A stretch of DNA of 64,000 bases, taken from positions 1-64,000 of the forward strand of contig JBGAOY010000019.1 in the NCBI GenBank assembly GCA_044221555.1, given 5' to 3'. This document shows, one piece after another, positions 8,744 through 16,581 of this stretch; the first letter of the stretch is position 1, and each line of letters starts with the position of its first letter. The notes under the pieces were generated by a model, which did not search any database, was not told the DNA's origin, and saw only the letters and a list, made by a program, of their open reading frames with translations. The stretch is from JAEUJM01 sp044221555. GTDB taxonomy: Bacteria > Actinomycetota > Acidimicrobiia > Acidimicrobiales > DATDAH01. The position numbers were made by a program, and so were the translations under genes.

Positions 8744-9856
8744 TCAGGCGGGTGCCGGCGCCGCCTCGCGGGACGCGAGGGCCCGCCACAGCCTCACGTA
8801 GTTCGGATAGGTGAGGTCGGGGGTGATCCAGCCGGCGTCGACCAGCTCGCGGTGCAGCGCCGGCAGGTGGTGGAAGGGGATGCCCATGTCCACGTGGTGG
8901 GCCAGGTGCCAGCCGGTGTTGAACGGCGCGATCCAGAAGCGGGCCGGCCAGTGCTGCTCCACGTGGTGGGTGGTCTGGCGCCGGTCGGGCGAGCGGGTCA
9001 TCCCACCGTGCTCGGCGATGGCCCGTAGGCGGTTCAGCACCCGCCACACCGTCATCCAGGGGGCCAGCCAGAGCAGGACGTACAGCTCGGGCCGGCCGAC
9101 CAGGGTGAACCCCACGAGCAGCACCGCCTGCGCGCCCAGGATGCGCAGCGCGACGGGCCGGGCGGTGGGGCTGCGGACGGCGAGCAGCAGGCCCTTCAGG
9201 TTCTTCCAGCCCGAGTTGCCGTAGGCGTCGCGGGTGAGCTTGCGGCGCATCGAGGCGCGGGTGATCGGGTAGCGGGCGTAGAGGGCGAGGTCGGGCTCGT
9301 CGGGCCCCAGCTCGTCGCGGTGGTGGGCGAAGTGCGAGCGGCGGTAGGCGTCGAAGGGCACGAAGGCCGGGTAGGCCAGCAGCCAGCGCCCCACGCCGTC
9401 GTTCAACCAGCGGGTGGAGAACAGCAGCCGGTGCGCGGCCTCGTGGGCCAGGATGGCGTAGAGGGCGAAGGCCCGCCCCATCAACAAGAAGGCGGACACC
9501 CAGGCCAGCGGGTGGTCGAGCCAGACGGCGAGGGCGATGACCCCGAACGACTGCACCAGCACGCCCACCACGTTGGCCACGTTGCGGGCGTTGGGGATGC
9601 GGCGCAGCTCGGCGCGGAGCGCCGGCACCGGCTTGCCGCCGGCGAGGAGGCGGTCGGTGGGCAGCACCCGGGGCAGGCGGTCGTCGTCCGGCGCCATGCC
9701 GGCCAGCCCCAGGGCCGCCTCACGCTCGGGGTCGCGTGCCTTCGGGGCACTGGGACCCGTGGCCTCGGTCGGCTCGGCGGTGTCGGCCCCCGCGGCGAGG
9801 ACGTCCGTGCTCGACCCGCTGCGGTCCGAGCGCGTGGGCCGGTCCGTCGATGCCAT
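8744..9856 (-). CDS. fatty acid desaturase family membrane enzyme
   Basis: A 370-residue membrane di-iron enzyme of the fatty acid desaturase/hydroxylase family. The three histidine boxes are visible: HEAAHRLLF, HFAHHRDEL and HLAHHVDMG followed by FHHLP. Hydrophobic pairs flank them. The N-terminal 45 residues are polar and low complexity. The family uses O2 and two electrons to desaturate or hydroxylate acyl chains or related lipids; the exact substrate cannot be told. The start is fixed by a leaderless signal: TAATAT lies six bases before ATG. It is divergent from the PaaX-type regulator only 26 bases away, which probably controls it. Confidence 0.87.
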   Translation of the reverse strand: MASTDRPTRSDRSGSSTDVLAAGADTAEPTEATGPSAPKARDPEREAALGLAGMAPDDDRLPRVLPTDRLLAGGKPVPALRAELRRIPNARNVANVVGVLVQSFGVIALAVWLDHPLAWVSAFLLMGRAFALYAILAHEAAHRLLFSTRWLNDGVGRWLLAYPAFVPFDAYRRSHFAHHRDELGPDEPDLALYARYPITRASMRRKLTRDAYGNSGWKNLKGLLLAVRSPTARPVALRILGAQAVLLVGFTLVGRPELYVLLWLAPWMTVWRVLNRLRAIAEHGGMTRSPDRRQTTHHVEQHWPARFWIAPFNTGWHLAHHVDMGIPFHHLPALHRELVDAGWITPDLTYPNYVRLWRALASREAAPAPA

Positions 9857-9862
9857 GCCGCC

Positions 9863-9868
9863 ATATTA
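9863..9868 (-). promoter_or_regulatory. -10 box of leaderless desaturase promoter
   Basis: TAATAT on the minus strand is followed by exactly six bases and then the desaturase ATG, so transcription should begin at or beside the start codon. On the opposite strand TACACT (9867-9872) lies ten bases before the PaaX-type start. The two -10 boxes overlap in a 26-bp gap. Confidence 0.65.
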
Positions 9869-9882
9869 CACTTCTCGATCAC

Positions 9883-10719
9883 ATGAGCAAGATCGGTAAT
9901 AGCCACGCCACCCGCGACGCCACCCGCGACGCCACCCGCGACGCCGCCGACGGCGAGCGCCCCCTCACGGCCCGTTCGGTGATCGCCAGCACCCTGCTGG
10001 GCACGTCGCCGCCCACGCTGCCCGGACGCCTGCTGGTGCGGGCGGGGGCGCTGTTCGGCATCACCGAGGGCACGGTGCGCACCGCGCTGTCCCGCATGGT
10101 GGCCGCCGGCGAGCTCACCACCACCGCCGGCGACTACACACTGGCCGGGGCCCTGGCGGCCCGCCAGACCCGGCAGGCCGAGAGCCGGGGGGCCGCCCTG
10201 CGGCCGTGGGACGGCTCGTGGGCGATGGCCGTGGTGCACGGCGACCCCCGCACGTCCGACCGGCGGGCCGAGCTGCGCGCCGCCACGGCGGCGCTGCGGT
10301 TGGCCGAGCTGCGTGAGGGCGTGTGGCTCCGCCCCGACAACCTCGACCCCGCCCGTCTGCCGGGGGCGACCGCAGTGCTCGAGGCCCAGTGCGCCCGGTT
10401 CTCGTCGCGACCTGAGGCGCCGCCGGACTTCACGCTGGCCGCCACCCTCTGGGACCTCGACGGCTGGGCCCGGCGGGCCACCTCGTTGCGCGAGCGCATG
10501 GCCGACGTGGTGGCCCAGCTCGAGGCCGGCGACGTCGGCGCCCTGGCCCCCGGCTTCGTCCTGTCGGCGTCGGTGCTGCGCCTCACCCAGGCCGACCCGC
10601 TCCTGCCCCCCGAGTTGCTGCCCCGCGGCTGGCCGGGCACCGCCCTCCGCACCGACTACGACCGCTACGACCGGGCCTACCAGTCGCTCCTGCGCACCTG
10701 GTTCCGCGCCCAGACGTGA
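9883..10719 (+). CDS. PaaX-family transcriptional regulator
   Basis: A 278-residue regulator. Residues 25-85 form the PaaX winged helix-turn-helix (TLPGRLLVRAGALFGITEG, then VRTALSRMVAAGEL). The middle and C-terminal parts match the PaaX effector and PaaX_C regions (LREGVWLRPDNLD, FRAQT at the end). The prototype represses phenylacetate genes and responds to phenylacetyl-CoA; here the divergent desaturase is the obvious target. The N-terminus has a DNA repeat of GCCACCCGCGAC in three copies, coding ATRD units. Transcription is probably nearly leaderless. Confidence 0.85.
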   Translation: MSKIGNSHATRDATRDATRDAADGERPLTARSVIASTLLGTSPPTLPGRLLVRAGALFGITEGTVRTALSRMVAAGELTTTAGDYTLAGALAARQTRQAESRGAALRPWDGSWAMAVVHGDPRTSDRRAELRAATAALRLAELREGVWLRPDNLDPARLPGATAVLEAQCARFSSRPEAPPDFTLAATLWDLDGWARRATSLRERMADVVAQLEAGDVGALAPGFVLSASVLRLTQADPLLPPELLPRGWPGTALRTDYDRYDRAYQSLLRTWFRAQT

Positions 10720-10816
10720 CCTCGGCGGCGTGTGTGCCCGGATGCGGCTCGCGTCTGCCCGGGCCGACGGGTGCCACCGACGGCGACGACCGCTGGACGA
10801 CGGCCCACCGATCAAC

Positions 10817-10859
10817 CTCGACGACATGGCGCGCGGAAAGCGCGCGCCATGTCGTCGAG
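10817..10859. terminator. strong hairpin downstream of the PaaX-type gene
   Basis: A perfect 19-bp inverted repeat (arm CTCGACGACATGGCGCGCG) closes on a five-base GAAAG loop. It stands 98 bases after the PaaX-type stop and 127 bases before the MBL gene. No U tract follows. A terminator or stable 3' RNA end is the likely role. Confidence 0.6.
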
Positions 10860-10973
10860 TTCGCGGCCCGAGGGGAGCGGGGAAGCGTCGACCTGACGCG
10901 AGCGCGGCCTGGGGCGGCTCCGGCCCGGGGCCTTCGGTCGCCGTCGGCCTCCCGGGCACGCCGGCGGGGCCGG

Positions 10974-10979
10974 TAGCGT
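10974..10979 (+). promoter_or_regulatory. -10 box, leaderless MBL promoter
   Basis: TAGCGT is followed by six bases and the GTG of the MBL gene, the same box and spacing as at 38748. Confidence 0.6.
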
Positions 10980-10985
10980 GGATCG

Positions 10986-11699
10986 GTGCCCGAGAGCCGC
11001 TTGTACTTCCGCCAACTGCTGGCCGGCCGCGATTTCGCCACCGGCGACCCGGTGGCCCGCCAGATGGTCAACTTCGTCTACCTGGTGGGCGACCGCGAGA
11101 CGGGCGAGGCCGTGGTGATCGACCCCGCCTACGACATCGACGGCCTGCTCGACCTCCTCGCCGCCGACGAGATGCGCCTCGTCGGGGCCCTCGCCACCCA
11201 CTACCACCCCGACCACGTGGGCGGCGACATGATGGGCTACTCCATCGAGGGCGTGGGCCGCCTTTTGGAGCGCACCTCGGTGCCCGTGCACGTGCAGGCC
11301 GACGAGGCCCCGTGGGTGCAGCGGGTGACCGGCGCCGCCGCCACCGACCTCGTCGAGCACGCCAGCGGCGACATCGTGCGGGTGGGCGAGGTGCCCATCG
11401 AGCTCATCCACACCCCCGGCCACACGCCGGGCAGCCAGTGCTTCCTGGTCGACAACCGGCTGGTGGCCGGCGACACCCTCTTCCTCGAGGGCTGCGGCCG
11501 CACCGACCTGCCGGGGGGCGATCCGGCCGCCCTGTACGAGAGCCTCACCCAGAAGCTGGCCAAGGTGCCCGACGACGCCACGCTGTTCCCCGGCCACCTC
11601 TACTCGGCCGAGCCGTCGGCGTCGATGGCCGACACCCGGGCCCACAACTTCGTGTTCCGCCCCCAGAACGTCCAGCAGTTCCTCGCCATGTTCGGCTGA
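10986..11699 (+). CDS. MBL-fold metallo-hydrolase (glyoxalase II / persulfide dioxygenase-like)
   Basis: A 237-residue metallo-beta-lactamase-fold protein. The metal motif is THYHPDHVGG (HxHxDH type); later ligands are in HTPGHTPGS, AGDTLFLEG and FPGHLY. The small size, GRTDLPGGD loop and single domain resemble glyoxalase II-like hydrolases or ETHE1-like persulfide dioxygenases; sequence alone does not settle which. An unusual insert between the first motif and the 'VHVQADE' strand carries a methionine-rich turn (GDMMGY). GTG is chosen because TAGCGT lies exactly six bases upstream. The sulfotransferase begins five bases after the stop, so they form a small operon. Confidence 0.85.
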   Translation: MPESRLYFRQLLAGRDFATGDPVARQMVNFVYLVGDRETGEAVVIDPAYDIDGLLDLLAADEMRLVGALATHYHPDHVGGDMMGYSIEGVGRLLERTSVPVHVQADEAPWVQRVTGAAATDLVEHASGDIVRVGEVPIELIHTPGHTPGSQCFLVDNRLVAGDTLFLEGCGRTDLPGGDPAALYESLTQKLAKVPDDATLFPGHLYSAEPSASMADTRAHNFVFRPQNVQQFLAMFG

Positions 11700-11704
11700 C
11701 CGGC

Positions 11705-12331
11705 ATGGGCCTGTCGGTGGTCGGCGCCGGCTTTGGTCGCACGGGCACGCGGTCGATGAAGGCCGCGCTCGAGCAGCTGGGTGTCGGGCCCTGCCACCAC
11801 ATGGTCGAGGTGTTCAGCCGGCCGTGGTCGGAACCCGGATGGGCAGCGGCGGTGCGGGGTGACGACGTCGAGCTGGCGCCGCTGCTCGACGGGTTTCGGT
11901 CCTGTGTGGACTTCCCCTCGTGCGCGGTCTGGCGCCGGCTCACCGACGAGCACCCCGCGGCCAAGGTGGTGCTCACCGTCCGACCCGCCGAGCGGTGGTG
12001 GGCCAGCTTCGACGCGACCATCGGGCCGCGGCTCGGCGGCGGCACCAGCGCGCGGGAGGGCGGGGACGACCTGATGAGCGCCCTTCGCGACCACGTCTTC
12101 GGCGGTCGCACCGACGATCGCCTCGCCGCCATCGCCGCGTACGAGGCGCACAACGCCGACGTCATCGCCACGATCCCCGAGGAGCGCCTGCTCGTGTTCG
12201 ACGTGAGCGAGGGCTGGGCGCCGCTGTGCGCGTTCCTCGACGTCCCCGTGCCGGACACCGAGTTCCCCCACTCGAACACCACCGAGGAGTTCCAGGCCCT
12301 GGTGGCGCAGCTCGAGGAGACCGAGCGCTGA
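11705..12331 (+). CDS. sulfotransferase family protein
   Basis: A 208-residue protein of the NAD-independent Sulfotransfer_4 type. The N-terminal PAPS-binding loop is GAGFGRTGTRSM, followed by ALEQLGVGPCHHM, a family hallmark. The second cofactor motif is in VLTVRPAERWWAS. The C-terminal WAPLCAFLDVPVPD and the FPHSN segment match the family end. The family transfers sulfate from PAPS to small molecules; the acceptor here is unknown. It is tightly linked behind the MBL-fold gene, which suggests joint expression. Confidence 0.85.
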   Translation: MGLSVVGAGFGRTGTRSMKAALEQLGVGPCHHMVEVFSRPWSEPGWAAAVRGDDVELAPLLDGFRSCVDFPSCAVWRRLTDEHPAAKVVLTVRPAERWWASFDATIGPRLGGGTSAREGGDDLMSALRDHVFGGRTDDRLAAIAAYEAHNADVIATIPEERLLVFDVSEGWAPLCAFLDVPVPDTEFPHSNTTEEFQALVAQLEETER

Positions 12332-12512
12332 CCGCGGGCCGGCGGTCACGCCGGTTGCGCCGGGCGATCGTCGCCCCCGATGGGCCGCACACGGGCCCGG
12401 AGCGACGCTGATGGTCGGGAGCGCCCGCGGGCCTGCCGGTCGGCGGGGTGGTGGGTCAGCCGGTGCCGGCCGGCTCGGTGAGGGTGGGTCCTGCCGGTCG
12501 GTGGGTGGCGCG

Positions 12513-13169
12513 TCAGCCGGCGCAACGGAGGTCGGCGAGCGCCGACAGCAGCGCGGGTTCCGTCCACGCGCCGGTGGCGCCCGGATGCGAGCACAGGTAG
12601 TCGACGACGGCCGCGTCGTCGAGCCCGTGGGCGTCGCGCAGGCCCTCGGCCAACATGTGCAGGTAGCCGGCGACGGGCGCCGCGGTCGTGTTGGCGCGCA
12701 TCGGCGCCGGGTGGGTGAACGTCACCATCGTCACGCCGTCGCGCTCGCCCACGACCACGAGCTCGTCGTAGCGACCCGGTCCCACCGTCGACCGGCCCTC
12801 GCGCCGGAGCGCGACCCAGTCGACCGGGGCGTGCGCCCGTTTGCTCTCCTGGGCCACGAGGTCCTCGAACTGCTCGCCGGTGATGACGTAGCCGCGGGCG
12901 TAGGTGCGTCGGCCGTCGGCGTCGCGGCGCTCGGTGTGGTCGAGGAAGGCCACGCCGCCGCCCCACACGCGACTCTCGCCCGAGAAGTACATCGGGAAGC
13001 GCAGGTGGAGCGCCGCGTCGGCCCGGGGCGGTGACGGGTCGCGGCAGCCGGTGTCGGCGCGGCGGCCCCCCGGCATCACGCCGCCACGGAGGTAGGACAG
13101 GAAGCGAGCCCGGTGGAGGTTGGACCCGTAGCTGACATACCACACGAGGTCGGGCGGACCGCCACGCAC
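12513..13169 (-). CDS. gamma-glutamylcyclotransferase-like protein
   Basis: A 218-residue cytoplasmic protein. The N-terminus VWYVSYGSNL is the signature of the gamma-glutamylcyclotransferase fold, and an acidic residue in the GEQFEDLVAQES segment could be catalytic. Similar actinobacterial proteins are often poorly named. The substrate is unknown. The GTG start is supported by TAGGCT six bases upstream; this promoter overlaps that of the divergent gene at 13192. Confidence 0.6.
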   Translation of the reverse strand: MRGGPPDLVWYVSYGSNLHRARFLSYLRGGVMPGGRRADTGCRDPSPPRADAALHLRFPMYFSGESRVWGGGVAFLDHTERRDADGRRTYARGYVITGEQFEDLVAQESKRAHAPVDWVALRREGRSTVGPGRYDELVVVGERDGVTMVTFTHPAPMRANTTAAPVAGYLHMLAEGLRDAHGLDDAAVVDYLCSHPGATGAWTEPALLSALADLRCAG

Positions 13170-13175
13170 ACCGAC

Positions 13176-13185
13176 AGCCTACGGT
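13176..13185. promoter_or_regulatory. overlapping divergent leaderless -10 boxes
   Basis: On the minus strand TAGGCT (13181-13176) lies six bases before GTG at 13169. On the plus strand TACGGT (13180-13185) lies six bases before ATG at 13192. The two boxes share two bases, so the divergent genes probably compete for polymerase. Confidence 0.65.
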
Positions 13186-13191
13186 GATCAC

Positions 13192-14226
13192 ATGGACGAC
13201 GGGCGGGGACAGGCGAGCGGATCGGGCCAGGGCGCGGCGGGGGCCCGGACGGAGCTCGCCCACCTGCCGACGCCGCTCGCCCGCATGGATCGGCTGGCGG
13301 CGGTGCTGGGCCTGCCCGAGGGCTCGTTGTGGATCAAGCACGACGACCTCACCGGGGTGGCCGGTGGGGGCAACAAGGTGCGCAAGCTCGAATACCTGGC
13401 CGCCGCCGCGCTGGCCGCGGGCGCCGACACCCTGGTCACCGGCGGCGGCCGCCAGAGCAACCACGTGCGCCTCACGGCGGCGGTGGCGAACCGGTTGGGG
13501 CTCGCCGCCACCGTCGTGCTGGCCAGTGATCGGCCCGAGCAGCCCACCGGCAACGTGGTGCTCGACGAGGTGCTCGCGCCCCACTTCGTGTGGGCCGGCG
13601 ACCTCGACTACTACGGCCTCGAGGCCGCCATCGCCGACGCATCCGACGTGGTCGCCGGCCAGGGCCACCGGCCCTACGCCATCCCGGTCGGTGGCGCCTC
13701 GGCCACGGGGGCCCTGGGCTACGTCGCCGCGGCCGACGAGTTGACCGCGCAGCTCGCGGCCCAGGCCGGCGACGACCGTGGCCGGCCCCTGGTGGTGGTG
13801 GCCGACGGCTCGGGCGGCACGCACGCCGGCCTGGTGGCCGGCCTGGGCGACCACGACCGGGTGCTCGGGGTCGACGTGGGCACCCGTCCCGATCTGGACG
13901 ACGCGGTGCCGGCCATGGCCGCGGCCACGGCCACGCTGGCCGGCCGCCCGGCCCCCGTGGGGGCGGTGCGGCTCGACCACGACCGCATCGGCGACGGCTA
14001 CGGCGCGCCCAGCGACGCCTGCCGCGAGGCCCTCGACCTGATCGCTCGGTCCGAGGGGGTGCTGCTCGACCCGGTGTACACGGGCAAGGCGCTCGCCGGC
14101 CTGATCGCCGCGGTGCGCGACGGGCGCATCGACGGCTCGGCACCCACCGTGTTCCTCCACACCGGCGGCCTCCCCGCCCTCTTCTCCCCCCGCTACGCCG
14201 ACTGGGCCCGCACCCGCCCGACCTGA
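13192..14226 (+). CDS. D-cysteine desulfhydrase / ACC deaminase-like PLP enzyme
   Basis: A 344-residue fold-type II PLP enzyme. The cofactor lysine is in GGGNKVRKLEY, the substrate loop in GGGRQSNHVR, and the phosphate-binding region in VADGSGGTHAGL. The C-terminal LDPVYTGKALAGL and FLHTGG motifs are typical of D-cysteine desulfhydrase and 1-aminocyclopropane-1-carboxylate deaminase relatives. The former turns D-cysteine to pyruvate, sulfide and ammonia; sequence alone does not separate them. The start is fixed by TACGGT six bases upstream. Confidence 0.85.
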   Translation: MDDGRGQASGSGQGAAGARTELAHLPTPLARMDRLAAVLGLPEGSLWIKHDDLTGVAGGGNKVRKLEYLAAAALAAGADTLVTGGGRQSNHVRLTAAVANRLGLAATVVLASDRPEQPTGNVVLDEVLAPHFVWAGDLDYYGLEAAIADASDVVAGQGHRPYAIPVGGASATGALGYVAAADELTAQLAAQAGDDRGRPLVVVADGSGGTHAGLVAGLGDHDRVLGVDVGTRPDLDDAVPAMAAATATLAGRPAPVGAVRLDHDRIGDGYGAPSDACREALDLIARSEGVLLDPVYTGKALAGLIAAVRDGRIDGSAPTVFLHTGGLPALFSPRYADWARTRPT

Positions 14227-14573
14227 GCGAACCGGCCGGCAGCCGTCCCGGGGGCCGAACCCGCTGCGGCGGTCATGGCGTCGGTCGGGGGGCGCTGGTC
14301 GGGGGGCGGTGAGGCAGCGGAGCAGCGGTGGGGGCGAACCGGATGGCGGAGCCGCTGCGGCGGTGAGGGGGTCGGTCGGGGGGCGCTGGTCGGGGGGCGG
14401 TGAGGCTGCGGAGCGGAGCGGAGCAGCGGTGTGGGCGAACCGGATGGCGAAGCCGCTCCGACGAAGGAGGAGCAAAGGCATAGGCCGTTCGGCCCAGACG
14501 AGCTCCTCAAGGTCGCCGCTCAGCTGCCGACGAATGGGTGGAGAACGCCTCACCCTCCCGAGGAGCGCAGCGG
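14227..14573. repeat. imperfect 91-bp direct repeats before the DivIVA gene
   Basis: The gap holds two clear copies of an about 91-bp unit starting at 14280 and 14371 (GTCGGTCGGGGGGCGCTGG), each ending near GCGAACCGGATGGCG. A third, degraded copy seems present at about 14227-14279. Small GGAGC expansions separate the copies. No gene is evident. A GAGGAG ribosome site for the next gene lies at the right edge. Confidence 0.7.
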
Positions 14574-15431
14574 ATGTCCGACACTTCTGTGGCAGTCCCC
14601 ATCGCCGACGAGCGAACCCGACGGATCTTCGGCGACCTCGCGTTCAGCTCGGCGAAGCGCGGCTTCGACCCCGCCGAGGTGACGGCGTTCCTGGTGAACG
14701 CCAGCGGCGCGGTCGAGCGGATGCTCACCCGGCTCAAGGACGCCGAGCAGCGTGCCGAGTCGGCCGAGGCGCAACTGCTCGAGGCCCAGGCCGCGCCGGT
14801 CGCGCTTGCCGTTCCGACCGCTCGCACCGAGGACAACTCGGGGCTGCTCGAGCGCACCCTGGCCCTCGCCGAGAAGACCGCGGTCGCCGCGGTGTCCGAC
14901 GCCCGGGCGCGGGCGCAGGCGATCCTCACCCAGGCACAGGAGCAGGCCCGCGAGTACTTCGCCACCGAGCGCGCCGCCATCGCCTCGGAGTGGGAGCGGG
15001 TGCAGCTCGAGGCCAGCCAGCTCGAGACGCTCCGGCTGGCCGTCGCCGCCGAGACCGTGGCCCTGGAAGGCGTGCGGTCGCACCTGCGGGCCCGCATCTC
15101 CGCGGCCGCCACCGAGCTGGCGGGGATCGCCGACGATCCCGACCTGCTCAACTACGCGATCAGCCGCAAGCCCGGTGAGTCCGACCTGACGATCGCTCCG
15201 GGCGCTCCGGTCACCGACGGCATGGGTGCCATCGGGTCGGCGGCCGAGCCGTCGTTGCCGTCGGCGCCCCCCGTGGACGCCATCAACGCCTCGTCGGTGA
15301 GCGCGCCCGAGAAGAGCTTCGGGGCGGGATGGGCCCACGAGGAGGACGACGCCGCCGAGGAGGCGTTCGACCGCTTCTTCAGCGCCGACGTGGAGCCCGA
15401 GCCCACCCAGCAGTGGATCCTCGCCGGCTGA
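14574..15431 (+). CDS. DivIVA-domain protein
   Basis: A 285-residue cytoplasmic coiled-coil protein. Residues 16-40 carry the DivIVA membrane-recognition motif (RRIFGDLAFSSAKRGF, then DPAEVTAFL). A long alanine- and glutamate-rich coiled coil covers about 45-195, followed by a low-complexity acidic tail. DivIVA/Wag31-type proteins mark curved membrane and organise polar growth or division in actinobacteria; this protein is likely one of several paralogues. ATG at 14574 has GAGGAG about ten bases upstream. An upstream GTG at 14538 is less likely. Confidence 0.85.
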   Translation: MSDTSVAVPIADERTRRIFGDLAFSSAKRGFDPAEVTAFLVNASGAVERMLTRLKDAEQRAESAEAQLLEAQAAPVALAVPTARTEDNSGLLERTLALAEKTAVAAVSDARARAQAILTQAQEQAREYFATERAAIASEWERVQLEASQLETLRLAVAAETVALEGVRSHLRARISAAATELAGIADDPDLLNYAISRKPGESDLTIAPGAPVTDGMGAIGSAAEPSLPSAPPVDAINASSVSAPEKSFGAGWAHEEDDAAEEAFDRFFSADVEPEPTQQWILAG

Positions 15432-15549
15432 TTCCCGTGCACGAGGGCCCGGGCGGCCTGAGGCCGACCGGTCCCGCTCCGCAGGGTCCCGCTGTCGACC
15501 GCTCCCGCTGGACACGGTCGATGGTTGGCCCCGGTGGCCGGGAGTGGCG

Positions 15550-16440
15550 TCAGGTCAGGAGCTGATCGACGGTGGCCCGGACCTGACCCCACGCCGGGCT
15601 CGCCGGTTGGAGCACCGTGAAGTGGTTGGCGTCGGCCTGCTCGGTGAGCGCGGCGTCGTCGCCGGCGGCCTGCGCCGCCGACACGTAGGCACGGCTGTAG
15701 TCCAGCGGCACGACGTCGTCGACGGTGCCGTGGAACAGCCGCTGGGGCACACCCAAGGGCAGTCGCTGCTGGGGTGAGGCGACGGCGTAGCGCTGGGGAA
15801 CCTGGTCGGGCATGCCGCCGAGGAAGGCGGCGCAGCTGCCCTCGGCCAGGCCCTCTGTGGCGCACCTCGCCAGGTCGGCGACGGGTGCCAGCGCCACGAC
15901 AGCCCGCGGCGCCGCGCGCGGTGCGGCCACGGGGGAGCCAGGGGACAGGCCGTCGCCGGCACCGGCCCACAGGGCCAACTGGCCGCCGGCGGAGTGGCCC
16001 AGGAGCACCAGCCGATCGGTGTCGACCTGCACCTCGTCGGCGCGGCCCACCAGGTCGTCGATGGCGGCGGACACGTCGGTGAGGGTTCCGGGCCAGCCGC
16101 CGCCGCGCTGGCCGAGGCGGCGGTACTCGATGTTCCAGACGGCCACGCCGTGGTTGGCCAGGTCGCGGGCCACGTGGTGCATGAACGTGCAGTCGGTGCT
16201 CTCGCCCCAGGACCCACCGTGGATCATCACCACCACCGGCCAGGGGGACGGGCCTGACGGGCGCCACAGCTCCGAGAACTGCGACGGGTGGTTCCCGTAG
16301 GCGATGCGCTCGGGCCCGTCGTCGTCGAACAGCCCGCACGAGGCGGCGACGCCCACCACGCCGAGGGCCATCCCACCGACCAGCAGCCGGCGCCGGGTGA
16401 ACCCGCCCAGGGGGCCCACTCGATTCCCGTCGTCACCCAT
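15550..16440 (-). CDS. TAT-exported alpha/beta hydrolase, probable lipoprotein
   Basis: A 296-residue protein. The N-terminus has a twin-arginine-type stretch (RRRLL, residues 16-20), a hydrophobic core and a lipobox-like AASC with Cys35, so it is likely a TAT lipoprotein. The hydrolase domain shows the oxyanion HGGSWG, the nucleophile elbow GHSAGG, an Asp in GTVDDVVP and a His in ADANHF. These features fit the BD-FAE/carboxylesterase branch. ATG at 16440 is chosen over the upstream 16539 start because TACGGT lies seven bases before it and the signal peptide begins there. Confidence 0.8.
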   Translation of the reverse strand: MGDDGNRVGPLGGFTRRRLLVGGMALGVVGVAASCGLFDDDGPERIAYGNHPSQFSELWRPSGPSPWPVVVMIHGGSWGESTDCTFMHHVARDLANHGVAVWNIEYRRLGQRGGGWPGTLTDVSAAIDDLVGRADEVQVDTDRLVLLGHSAGGQLALWAGAGDGLSPGSPVAAPRAAPRAVVALAPVADLARCATEGLAEGSCAAFLGGMPDQVPQRYAVASPQQRLPLGVPQRLFHGTVDDVVPLDYSRAYVSAAQAAGDDAALTEQADANHFTVLQPASPAWGQVRATVDQLLT

Positions 16441-16581
16441 CGCAGCGACCGTACCGTCGCCGTGGGAACGGGTGCGGGCGGGGGCGTCGGTGGCAGTGGC
16501 GCGGCCGCCTTCGGGGACCGTCACGTTACGATCTCCCACCTACCGTGGCCCGCTTCGCCGAGCTGCGTACCGAGGACAACG

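Noticed and set aside
12332..12512. Possible small gene between the sulfotransferase and the cyclotransferase-like gene
   Set aside because: Open frames here are Gly/Ala/Arg-rich, lack starts with upstream signals and match nothing recognised.
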